Source: Metellina segmentata (lineage: Eukaryota; Arthropoda; Arachnida; Araneae; Tetragnathidae). From it: 64,000 nt of DNA. Each line of letters begins with the position of its first letter. Within the stretch, counting starts at the first letter, position 1. Of this stretch, positions 1 through 12,200 are shown piece by piece. The notes beneath the pieces are model-generated. The model had not been told where the DNA came from and searched no databases. It saw nothing but the letters and a program-made list of their open reading frames with translations. The translations under genes and the position numbers were made by a program. The stretch is taken from assembly GCA_947359465.1 (NCBI GenBank), contig OX375876.1, forward strand, positions 62,502,998 to 62,566,997, given 5' to 3'.

Positions 1-178
1 TATTATTTTCGTAACAAGTAAATAGGAACATGCAATAAATACAAAGTAATGCACTTGAATAATTTCAGTTACATTCAAAAATGAAGCTAAGGCTAGTTAT
101 TTCTAGATTCAATTTGGCATCACATAAAAGCTAAGAGCATTTCCAAGAGGGAGTAATCACAACAACCGCTCTACGTAC
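1..178 (-). other. Start of intron 6 (cut by window edge)
   Basis: Begins with the GTACGT donor at 178-173. AT-rich with nothing recognisable. Confidence 0.7.
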
Positions 179-293
179 CTCTGCCATTTGATGTTAACGT
201 CCGCAGGATTGGCGACGGCTTCACAGGTGAACTTCACGTTGTCGTTCTCCATAATCTTGTCCGAGCTCACTTTCAGAGTAATTTCGGGGGGAT
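179..293 (-). CDS. kirre: Coding exon 6: start of Ig3
   Basis: This exon encodes residues 266-303 plus two bases. The acceptor is TCTTTTGCAG (AG at 295-294) and the donor is GTACGT (178-173). It encodes the linker (Y)PPEITLKVSSDKIMENDNV, then KFTCEAVANPADVNIKW with the first Ig3 cysteine C289 and core tryptophan W302. The spacing (C+13 to W) is typical for an I-set Ig domain. It lacks the Gly-rich insertion that I recall in fly Rst at this point and is as compact as vertebrate KIRREL. The exon ends in phase 2, so the following exon lies beyond the window edge. The long open frame continuing upstream to 507 is intron read-through. Confidence 0.92.
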
Positions 294-3200
294 CTGCAAA
301 AGACACATCCATCTCCATTACTATCCTGTCACAAGCTAATGGCATCTTCGCCACCAGGCAGCCATACAAAACGAAATCCTCTTTACACCTTCCGCCGAGC
401 GAAGAAAAGACTTTATATTTTTTCCCTATCCCTTTAACCAAGAAGAAAAAGAAAACAGTGGACTCTATAAGCCCATTGATACAAGCCATTTCGGGGGAGA
501 ACATCAATTCCTGGTTGTGCCGTTATGGGATCTGAGGTGGGCTTTTGGCTGAGTATCAAATATAATTTTTTATACGGTTTGAGGCGCACTTTTTAACCAC
601 CATAACTCATCCGTGGCGAGTATCGGTAGACTTATTTTGCTTAAGGACCCACCTTAAAGTTCGACAAGTGAATCTCCGGTATCAAAGGATTTGTGTCATA
701 AATGCTTGGCTAATTGAAGCGATTTCGTGTTTCTTAAAAACTGCCGGAATGGGGAAAAAATTATTGTTTAATAAAGTTAAGACACGAGGTTTGGAATTGA
801 TTGATTGCCTGTGAACGTGGTGTTTTTGAGTCTTCAAAACGAAGAATATATTTGCTCCTGAAACATAATAAATACATTAGCAGCACCGATTTAAGTTAAA
901 ATAACTAATGTCTTCGTCACTTGGTCTTCAGTATTGACATAAAATTTTCTTTGGAGTGTAGCAATTTCGATGCGGGTTATGGAATTTTAATAGACACAGG
1001 ACAAAAACGAAAACCGATAATTGTTGAAATGTAGATCACAAATTTCTATGCAAGGTTTGCTGTTTAACGCTAATGGTGGTCGTCTCGACGAGGTATCTCG
1101 TCATCAGCAAGACCATTAGAAGTGAACGAGATATATCGTTATTAGAAGAAAACTGACCAGCTCTTGGTCTAGTCATCATAAAACGACAACATCTTTATGA
1201 CGAGATATTTCGTCATTAGCAAAATAGGTCAAATATTAATGGACCAGATATCTCAGTGAAACCTCTTAAGAGGGTTTAAAGGTAATAATACCACACCGTC
1301 TATAAGATCACTTTAATAGCAGCCAAGCCTTCGTGTATGAATGGAGTCGTTGATTCATTTCGACGTTCTTCGCCTTTTAACTCGCGAGCATATACATTAC
1401 TTTATCAAATAGATCCAATTGGACGAGCGATCGGCCACAATCAATTAACAGTGCACTGGTGGTTCTTCCACTTCAGTTGGTGTTGCAACCTGCGAAAATT
1501 CAACGCCTTTTCTGATGACCAAGCGTGGGCCATTGTTATTGCGTGTGGTGACCAATCTATTCCGAATACATTGGTGGGAAGTGGTCAGTGAAAAGCATGT
1601 TCGGGAGCGTAATTGGATTTGATTGGGATGTTGGTTCCATGCCTGTTTGTCGTTTGTTGGTTTAAGGTTTGAAACAACGGTGTCGTTCTTAGAGCAGAAC
1701 GGATGTGGACGCTTTCTTCATTTATCTAAATTTCTTTATTTGTTGAAGAATTGTTGCAGCAAGCTAAATGTGAGCACTATAATGCTATATAGATTTGAAA
1801 TTGCAAGATTTATGGTATATTTAAGGGACATATGTGTAATGAATATGATAATGGTATAATAAAGGTAAAATCTGAAGGTATGAACACTTTTCATCATTAT
1901 TGGATTGTACAACTAGATATTTCCATGTATTTGTATGACACAAATATCACGACTGCGATGTATTAGGTTTCATTTTAAAGAATAGACTAACTTATATAAA
2001 ATAATATCAGTGATATAAATGATAATATTCGAGTGCTTGTAATGAATGTTATTTTTGAGACTTTCAGAAATGCTGCTTATTCAAAAATTACAAATGCATG
2101 ACACATCTGCACGAACCGAAGAAGCTGACGCGGAAAAAATAAAAATATATAGAAAAGATGGCATCTAACCACTGTCATTTATGAATATTTTTTCTTGAAA
2201 TATTGATTTAATCATCCAAGTTATCATCGTAACGTAACGGAAACGAATCTATCATCCCGTATTTTTAAACACGAGACTGTATATTTAGTGCGATGTCAAA
2301 TGCTTAAATTTTAAAGTAAAATCAAAAGAAAAAATAATTGGTATATGCTAACTTACATTTAACCTCCAGACTTATTCGAGCAACCAAAGGTTGTTTCAGA
2401 GCTGGATTTTCAGACCTACACGTGAACGTCTTCCCGTCGTGTTCCCTCCGTGGGGTGAGCGTCCACTTCATGGCAGCGTTGGCCCTCTTGCCGTCACCAA
2501 GAAGTTGCGTCGTGTATTCGATGTCGTCCGCTACAATGTTGCCTTCACCGTCGAGCCACGTCAGCTGTAATGACAACCATTGTATCAGAAAACATTCAAT
2601 TACGAGATTATACTTAATGGTAATATAATAACGTTAACAGCCTATTAACCCTCCAAGAGGTTTAGGCGAGTATCTCGTTCCTCAAGATCTGACAAATGTT
2701 GTCAATCTTGTCACTTGCAAGATATTAACCATTGTTTGATGACGACGAAATCAAGATTAGGAGTTTTTTTTGTAAGGACGAGATATCTCGTCCATCTGGC
2801 TCTGGTCAGTTTTACTAATGACTAGATACCTAGTCAAGACAACCACCAGGAGAGTTAAAAGATCAAGAAATTTTCACAGGAAAGAAAATCATCTGTAATA
2901 ATTAAACATTGAGAATTTTTCTCGTCTGTAAATGGAATGCTCTTCCTCTTTAGAACCCTTTAGAAGTTCCCCTTTAGAACAGTTACCCTCACGCACAAGA
3001 GGAATTTTGAAACAGTATAAAAATTCCAACAAACTGTAAGCTCCATGAGCTAAAGAATATATACAGAAAATCTAATCAGTTATATATTAAATAATTTCAT
3101 TTCGACCCGGTCGAAGTCTAACCAAGGTACCTTAACCCTCCAAGTGGTTTCGACGAGATATTTCGTTCATCAAGATCTGGTCATTTTGCCAGCGACGAGA

Positions 3201-6200
3201 TATATCGTCCAACAAAATCTGGTCAATTTCATTGATGACGGGATTCTTCGGCGATTCAAGACAGCCCTATTACTTTAAGATATATTGTCCCTTGCCCTGA
3301 ACTGCTGTTAATTTGAGCAGTTTTGTATCAGGGTGTGGTCACTACTGGGCTGTTTTGGACACGAAGACAAACCACCAGGAGAGTTAAAGTTACACTTAGC
3401 TGGTCTCTCTCGTTGTTGTGTTACTAATTCTTAAGGGCCTAATTGAATAGCTAGACCATGTCCATGATTTCAAACACGCAAATAAAGGATTATCACTTCC
3501 ATACACATCCTCTCTAGACAGATCAAAAGATGGAGGATGGCTTGAAGAGGATTGCTGAGTTAAATTTATACAAGTTGGACATTCCTTAAGGCATTGTTCG
3601 AAGGTTAGAGTTCAGATGTGGCCGCTTACATTCATAAAAAGGGCTGTTGGACACTTTCTGTCACTCGTGTACTTGAAGGAGGATCTATGGTAACAGATAT
3701 GAGTTGTTGAAGTCTCCTAGTTAAATTATATGAGCTCCTCTTTATGGGAATAGCTCTTAATGGACTAGTTGTAAAGGTGCATGAAAAGAAGTGGTTATGG
3801 TTGGAAAGTCTATACACAATTTCAAAATATTTGAGGACTATTCGAGATGAAATACACTGATCTCTCCTGGTCATTTTTAAGCCATAGATCCCGATTTAAT
3901 AAGTCCTCAGTAGCACATGAACGTTAGAGTGGCCAACCAACAATGTGATTTTTCCCTAAGTATTCGAATGGACAGAAGATTTAAAGGAGAATGATAAGGT
4001 CCTAGACTTCTATAGAATGAATAATTTCAAGGACTTGGTCTAGCTAACGTTAGACCATGAAAGTATGTATTATTTTTATACTATATCAGAAATCGGAGTT
4101 TAAAAAAATTCCACCAGATTAAATTTTTTTCAAACTTAACAGCACTGCTCTATTTTATATCTGAACCCTCTAAGCGTCAAAAGATTTTCGAGTAGTGTAG
4201 TTGCTTTTACTTCACCCACAACCTATATAATGACTAAATAGTTCCATCTATTAGTTGACAAAATCCCAGGAAAGATTCTATTGGTCAAGAAGGTCGGAAC
4301 TGGTTAAACGTCATGTAGTGAAGACTTCAGGTTGCAGAACGGATATATGGGTGTGAGCCTCTCGGAGAATAATTTTGTGTTGGGCAGGAGGGTAGAAAAA
4401 AATTACCCCAATCATTCAAACAATTGAAAATAAAACATAAACAGTTTGCATAAATTTGAATTTAATATATTTTACGAGTTTAATATTTGTATCGAAACCA
4501 AAAGTTCATTTAGTTACAGTCCTAATAAATTTACATTAAGGCAATCAGTACACAGAATAGTTTCGAGGATCTTGTATTGTTTCTCGTTTACTACGATAAT
4601 TCTAAACACAAATTTCTATTTTTAAAATATAAATTGAAACTGTAGCATTAGGAGGTATTAAAGAAGTTTCGTACAAATCAAATGCAATCGTTATTACGTT
4701 TTTTTTATGGTCGAGAGGAATAAAGAATCTAATCCACTCTATTTCAGATCTAATCTAAAAACTAGACCACGACTTGCTTGTAAAGAAATTGAAATATTTT
4801 ATTTTATTTTCGCCGCTCTCTTTATTTTCTCAGTACAATTCAAACTAGACAGTGCTTGTGGGATCAAATCCTAACTTATTCATCTGTCTGGATGGATAAT
4901 GACTTTCTTTATCTGTTATAATTCAATGGTATTCCTTACTAAAACAAATGCTGCGAAATCATAATTTCTTACTCGGTATAAAGTTAATGACTTCATACAA
5001 TTAATTTTATAACAATTTGGACCTTGAACGCCAAGCATTTGTTTTCATAGATTTTATACTTTAATATACGGCCCCGCCCCCTGCTCGCCAAACCCCGGAG
5101 TATTGCAATCCGCATTGGTTCGCTGTGCGAACCTTGCTCGCTTCGCTTGCATCAATGAAGACATGTGTCCTAGCAGAAGGGATTGTTTACAAAATATGAT
5201 ATTCCAAAAAAATATTTTTCAAACATAAAATGTTGTGCAACTGAAAAGTTATGCAGTACCTCTGGAATCCGAACTCGAACAAATTGGAATTCAAATGAAA
5301 ACTTTGAGCAAGTTTTGACTCGTAACGTGAGTGCTGCTTCTTCGCATGTTTGGAAATCGAAAACCAAGCATGTTGTTTGTAAGCTGCAACAACTCGACAA
5401 ATGTTCATTTTGTTTCAATAAAATTTTATCCGATAACGCTCTAAATTTATTTGAGGCGCGAGGCTTCGTGGTAAACAAACAATCGTAGTGTCGCCAAAAC
5501 GCGATAAAAAAATGTCATTTTTGAGTGCCCCGTAAGAGAATTGTATATATACAGATACCTTCAAGAGTCTCTAATCCCTTGGAGTTTAATAATCCCTTAG
5601 TCGTAAGACATTAGGGTGTCTTATTTCATCGGGCAGTATCTCCATTATAAGACCCCCTCGGGGCACCTCTACCGGAGGTAACACAGTGATCTATTCTTTT
5701 CCCATGGGGTTACTGCCTCTGGTAAACATGGGGGTTGCGACCTCAATATGTCCAAGCAACCTTTCTGTTTCTTCTGTCCATCCTCTATTTTCACAATTAC
5801 CTAACGTTGTCTTGCATTCGGCGGTTCCTGACCAAATACGTCCCTGTATTTCATAATATAGATGATTTCGGACGTGGTTCCCTGGCCGTAAGCGTCGCTC
5901 TAACTCGTCCCACAAATGTGCCATGGGGGGTCGGAACTCTGAGCAGGCCAGGGAAGACATTTTACATCCATCTTGACACCACAATTATGTTGCAAAATAA
6001 AGATTTACCATTCAATTCAATTGCAAAATAAAAATATACTGTCCAATTCTAATTCAAAATAAGTGTTTGCTTTACGAAAATGGTTATTTCTGGAAACTGC
6101 AAATGGCAGATGTGTCTAACCTAAACTTATAAAATACTTATAGGTAGTTAATTAGCTAACGTCAAACTGGAGAAACGAAACGGGCTATTGGCAGCGGATT

Positions 6201-9200
6201 GGAATCAATTCTGAAGGGGAAGATGCAAGGACAAGGCTTCATAATTTTCAACCATGGTTAAGATGAAAGGAACACCGCACTCCCCAAACATCTATATCAA
6301 GATAACGTGAGGTCATTTAATGCCACTACAGATTTAACGTACACCAGGTACACGACGGTCTTTGGCTGGACCGAGTCCGAACTTGCTACCCAAATATTCA
6401 TTAGGATATGCTATGATATTTTACCTTTTACACAAAATGAAGATAAGACTACTCTTGACGTAAGGTTATTGGATTTTTAACAGCTCACGTCAAAACGTGG
6501 ATGCATTTCACAGTTCATTCCCTTGCAGAACAGAAACCAAACGGGTAAATTGCACGCCAAATGAGAATAGCGAAAATGACAAAGCAAAAAAATCTACCGC
6601 GGAAAGAACACGTAATGGCGGTAGAAAACCTCACCCCGTGGCCGACTTCATTGTTAAGTCCACAAATACAAAACCGCGCGGCCGATTTTCCCCTTCGTTT
6701 GGTTTTTGGTTCAGATTGGCCCATTAGAAAACGAAGAGGGAAATCAGCTGCGGAGGAAAGGGTGCAAGGGAGTGAACGAAACAAAACAACAAAACCGGAA
6801 AGATGAGGGGAGCGAAACAAAACATTGCGGACGATGGAATTTTTTTCTCTCTGCACCGCATTCCCTTTTGAAAAAAAGGGATAGAGGATGGAAAAAAGGA
6901 CATTTAGTTAGAGGGAAAGAAAATTGGAAGGGGTAGCATCTTAAAAACCTTTTCCCCGGCATCTTCGGTGGTCGGCGATTGTTTATGTTTGGCGTTATAC
7001 TTTTTTTTCTTGTTAGTTGGACGATCCCAATGATTGCCACATGCTGTTCCCAAATACCACTTGAATTCATACAGCTCCATTTGTTTCTGTGGATGATTTT
7101 TCCCGTAAGCACAAAGGCATTTTTCTGTACTAGTAGGCTCTTTTTTTTGACTCTCGACAACCACCTTTCTAATTATGGATTCGTTTCGTTAGTGTAAGAG
7201 CTGATCACGAAAAACATTTTTATTTTTTAACTTTCGAGTATTTTTGTTCATTGACATTTCCTTACATGAGTGACTTTGAACGTCAATTTCGATCTGATGT
7301 TGTTGTCGTGCCCATTTATGAGTCAAATGTCACATTTTTTACAGCTTTGGAGATGTTGATTATTTTCTCGCTGTTCTTCGGGATAGTAATCGATGGTTCG
7401 AAGAGCTGCTACTATTTCAGGGTAGGTGAATATATTATGAGGTGTGATTTCTCAACGTCCAGTCAGTTGTTACAATGTCTGTACGTTCTCGTTCCATTGC
7501 AGCTGATTTTCATACTTTTAAAAGATCTGGTTCTCAGTCTGGATATCTACTGGATATTTGTTGGATATCTGTTGGTTAATTATGGATATCTTTCAGTCTG
7601 GATATCTGTTGACCGTATGAGTGCTCTTTTTGATATGATTGTTTTTTGTATAGAGCTCTGAATTTCAAATCAATCATTGTTTTAAGTTTAAACTTAACCC
7701 TACAAGTGGTCTAGACGAGATATCTCGTCCATAATGACCTGACTAATTTTGCTAATGACGAGATATCTCGACATAAAAAAATGACGATTGTTGAATAAAG
7801 ATATTATGTCTAAATGAAGATATTGCTTTTTTTGATGATGAGACGAGTTCAAGATAAGGTCAGTTTTTTAATGACGAGATATCTCGTCCATGAAAATCTG
7901 GTCAGTTCTGCTTATAACTGGATACGTTGTCGAGATAACCACCAGGGGGCTAATGAATCTTTTCAAAAATGATTATCGATGTATCGATAATCATTTTTGA
8001 AAAGCAATGAAAGGATTTCTAGACACTCCTCTAGACAAAGTATAGATAAATAAATAACCGTCTCCATATTGACATAACTTACAACAAAAAGAAAACTTTT
8101 ACATACATCCCTTTGACTCAGTTATGATTTTTTAGCTTTTTTTTTTAAATCAAAACAACTTTTACATTTAAGATTTTTTAAATGAAAACCTTTTTTAAAA
8201 GAAAAAAAATATCGTACGCGATATATCGAAAGGTAAATCTTTTAAATTGTGTCAAAGCAAGTACAAGCGTCAAGCTTCTAGTAGACAAATCGCAACACCT
8301 AAATTGGAAAGCTTTTGTGCTGGACTTTAATGTGAGCATAAGGAAGAAACAACTTCAGTACCTTGAATATACGTATAGTGCAAGGGTGCTAATTCTTTTT
8401 TATCCAGTCTTTTTAAGTCGCTCAAATGTTTCTTACCAATTCAGTTAAAAATAACTGCGTGAAACAAGCGACCTTTCAACTCCTAATTTTAAATGAACAC
8501 ATTTAGATTTTTTTTCTGCTGTTTGCATACTAGAAATTCATCTAGGTATAAGAAAAAGCGATACATATTTTCCTCGATATAGCTAGGGGTATTCTATTTC
8601 AACTGTGCCAAATAAAGCACGTTTACTTCTACTGTACTAAGCACACCTAACTTTGAACGGTATCATCGTGGCTCAGATGTTTAGTCCGCTGCACAAACAA
8701 CCAATTATAGGAGGTCGAAGCTCGATTCCGTGCTGGAGATATTTCTCTATTCCAGTAAAAAATTCATTGTGTGTATCCATTATTTAATATTGCACTATTG
8801 TGTTTGGCTCAGCTCGGTCTTTGAACTCCCCAACTGAACTTTTAATAGCGTGGTTAAAATTGACCTTTGCGTCATAAAATACCACAACCAAGCAATTAAA
8901 CTTTGACACGATTCGAACTGCAGTATACTGTATGCGGGCCGAAAAAAACAATTCCCGTTTGATTGAATGTTAAATGAAAGCGAAAAAAATAACCCCGAGC
9001 ACACCAACTCCCAGAAAAGAAAGCAGAAATTCAAATCTGTCCCTCCAAAATGGGACGGGCGAATTGAATCCGCCGAAAATCCCCAACGATCAATAAGAAG
9101 CTCATTTGGAAGAGGCATTTTAATACGGAGAAAAAGAAGACCGATTCCGGTCTGTGCTCCAACCATCCTTTCCTACACCCTCCCCCATCACCACCGAAGC

Positions 9201-12200
9201 AATAATTAAGCAAGGTGACAGACGTTCTGCGGCGTGCTTAAGGCTGCACTAATGAGCACACCACACTTCGCCATCTGGATTCTCCGCTGGAACCACCCCC
9301 ACCAAGCCACCCCGCTCTAATTTGCCACAAAACAACAGCTTGGCCGCTCAGCGGATATCTTCCGCGCCGTCTAATTTGGGCCTTTTAAAGGACGACGGTC
9401 GAGGGAAAAAACCATATTTAAGAAAGAACCCACCGCGCAAAATGATAGGTAGCATCCCCATCCGAAAAGGACCTCTTCTATCCACCACACCTCGTGCCAA
9501 ATATTTTTGTTTGGTGTTCGAGCAATCAAGCAAGTTTTAACTCACTTAGAAAATGATGCAAGACCATTAAGAGACGGTGTTTTTTTTTCGTTGCTCGGAA
9601 GCCCTGCTTCTTCCAAAAAGGTCGGTTATTAGCGGACTTGTTTTTTTGGATGTAATATAATGCTTTGACTTAGGAGGGCGGTTAGTCTTCTTTCGGGTGG
9701 GACACACGCAACGTACGTCGTGGCAAATTAAAAGTAGCTTAAGTAGTGAGAAGATTCAGGTGTGTTTTGGTTATCTCTTCAAAGTCATGATCAGGCAAAA
9801 CAAATTAAGGAAGCACCTTAACTCCTTTTTTTTTTCGGGGTGGTGCTTCTAAGGGTGTTAATTTTCCCCAAGAGGGTGATACCTGAAGCAGTTGCTAATC
9901 AAAGACAAACATAACATTATGCCAACAAAAAGAAGGAGGTAAAAGGATGAAGACACACCTTGCCATTTGGTATAGGTACAGGTAGCGGATGGATTTTTTT
10001 GGTCGCCAAAAGGGACTGTATTGGCGTTTGGTATTAAAGAACCATTCCTCAAATTATGGGGGGAATTTTTTGCTCATTTTTAAAAATAAAAACAAAACTT
10101 AAAATTTATGTCATAGTGCTTGCCCTATCATAGGGGTAATTTTTCTCACATAAATTTTAAGAGGCATTAAAGGGAGAGTTTAATGCAGTAAAGGATACAA
10201 TTTTGATGAGCTTAACATGGCTACATATTCAAGACGCGAAACACTTTTCTGGATTTTTGAGCCTGTGAGGTACGATATCGGAATTGATTTTATGCTATAC
10301 TAATATATAAGACGTTATGATCATGCCAAAGAAATAAAATATTAAATAATTTTGGATATTAAATCTAAATTTTGCCTATGAAAAAAATTAACATTTGCGG
10401 AATATTAACTTTTTTACTAATAGAAATATAAAAATTTCTGATTGTTTAACAAGATATGTACTTTAATCTATTGGTTGAATGAGTTTCATGGCGCAATCAA
10501 CATATTTAGTCAAACTGCGCCAAACACAATACAATTAAACACAGCACACAAGACGTCACGTAATGGACATACACACGAGGAGAGTCACAGCTCTGAAGTT
10601 GATAGTTCAGTGGGCAAACAAATTATCTCCTCTTCACTACATTATTTTCTTGGCATTATTCTAACGTCTTACATTCTCGTGTAGCGTGAAAATCGTACAT
10701 AATATAACAGACTCAAAGATCCAGAAAAGTTTTTCGCATCTTGAATATACTGCATTTCGTTGTGAGTTGACACTGCTGTCAGTTCGTTCCTTGTGCATGT
10801 TCATTACTTGACGCATTGAATTGTCTTATGTTAGTCGCTTCTTGGCCCATATGGCCCTTGAACCCAACCAATCACCGCACTTTAGGGAATTTACTTGCTT
10901 AAATTTTAGTAAATTAAGCAAATTAACCACCATATTTCAAAGTAATGGTTATTGTAATGTGCTTGTAATGTTTTACCTACGAATTGTAATGACCTAGCAA
11001 TTCAAAAAATGTAAGTGATCTCAATAAAGATAAAATACAGAGATGTATTGCAGTAATGAAATAAAATTACAACGCAGAAACATAAAATATAATAGCAATG
11101 CAAAATTAAATAAATTAAACATACCTCAGCTGGTGGCTTTCCGGCGAGTGATTCACATGTTAATTCCACTGTCATGCCAGCGGTCGTTCGTAGGAAATCG
11201 CCTTGCACTATCTTGGGAGGCTCTGGGGGAACTAATGGAAAAAAGAAGTTCATAAATAACAAGGATTAAAGGAAAATTCCATTCCATTAAAGAATTATGT
11301 TCACTTTTGCTTAAAAAAACAACATGGTAAGAGTGAATAAAAATTGATGCGGAACAAAGATTTACAAATGAAATGCTTAATGTGATATGTATTTCAAGGA
11401 TATTTAACAGAGTTCACTCGCGAAGAGATATTCAAAACAGATGTAATGAAAGCTAAAATAAAAACTATAATCAAAATAATAGATAAAAAAATGGGAAACG
11501 CATTTGCTATTTTGATTAAACTAAAGCATGAACCTATTAAATTAAAGTCGCCAAACTCCTAATAAAATTCATTCCAAGTATAATTTTCTATTATCAAAAA
11601 ATTACGCGACTGAATGAAAGGAAACCATCAATATAGAAAATTATCATTTACTCACTATTTCTAACTGAAATACAATGTCATTGCTTTTACGTTAATAATA
11701 GCAGACTCAGGCATAGCATCTGCGCGAATTTTGACGAATTTTGGAATAGTGAATATCTATTGATGGCAAAGTGTCTGTCACTCGCATTTCATATCTCATT
11801 TCAATCGATGTTCGAAGCAAGAACACGGTTCCCGCCTATCACCAAATTGGCGATTAAAATTGTTATCGACAGACGACTATTTAAATACTTTCGAAGTGTT
11901 ACTCTATTCCAAAATTATGGAATCGATGGGATAGTATTGTCAATTGGAGACGGTATACTATGTTTTTGAGTTCAACCAATCCGTTTATAATTTCATACCT
12001 GTAATGTTCTTATATAATTTATATCCGTTGCTGCTATTCGACAATAAACAAATGCCGTCTCGATTTCGGTATCACGTAAAGTAATGAAATATACGTAGAA
12101 TTAGACGTAGACGTGAAGACGTAGATTAGAAGTAGAATGTAGTTAGAAGTTAGAATGACGTAGATTAGAAGTAGACGTAGAAAAGACGTCCTATGAAAAG

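Larger units (their letters stand above)
2565..11124 (-). other. Intron 4 (8.6 kb)
   Basis: Holds three TTAA elements (2645-2858, 3132-3387, 7694-7953), a perfect 22-bp-arm palindrome (7959-8004), a decayed Tc1/mariner fragment (5800-5955) and a SINE-A copy (6141-6393). It also holds a tRNA-like SINE head (8669-8740) and a SINE-B copy (10476-10722). Purine-rich, GC-richer stretches at 6520-6960 and 8930-9480 are mostly free of repeats. I see nothing definable in 9541-10440. Confidence 0.85.

Noticed and set aside
157..507. Reading the whole minus-strand 116-codon frame as coding
   Set aside because: Only 179-293 is exon. A clear acceptor at 294-295 and the in-frame join to exon 5 show that the rest is intron.
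5050..5160. GC-rich stretch with CGCTGTGCGAACC-type motif as an RNA gene
   Set aside because: Short and GC-rich with a small inverted motif only. No RNA family is recognisable.
6515..6960. Overlapping open frames of 80-138 codons on both strands
   Set aside because: They are open in several frames at once because of purine-rich composition and have no protein-family character.
7251..7661. 136-codon plus-strand open frame, hydrophobic
   Set aside because: It is AT-rich, with no recognisable domain and part of it from a GGATATCT minisatellite. It is intronic and opposite to the real gene.
8669..8740. Functional tRNA gene
   Set aside because: A and B boxes are present, but no complete cloverleaf can be formed by eye. 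The same applies to the heads at 13858, 14160, 46050 and 47500.
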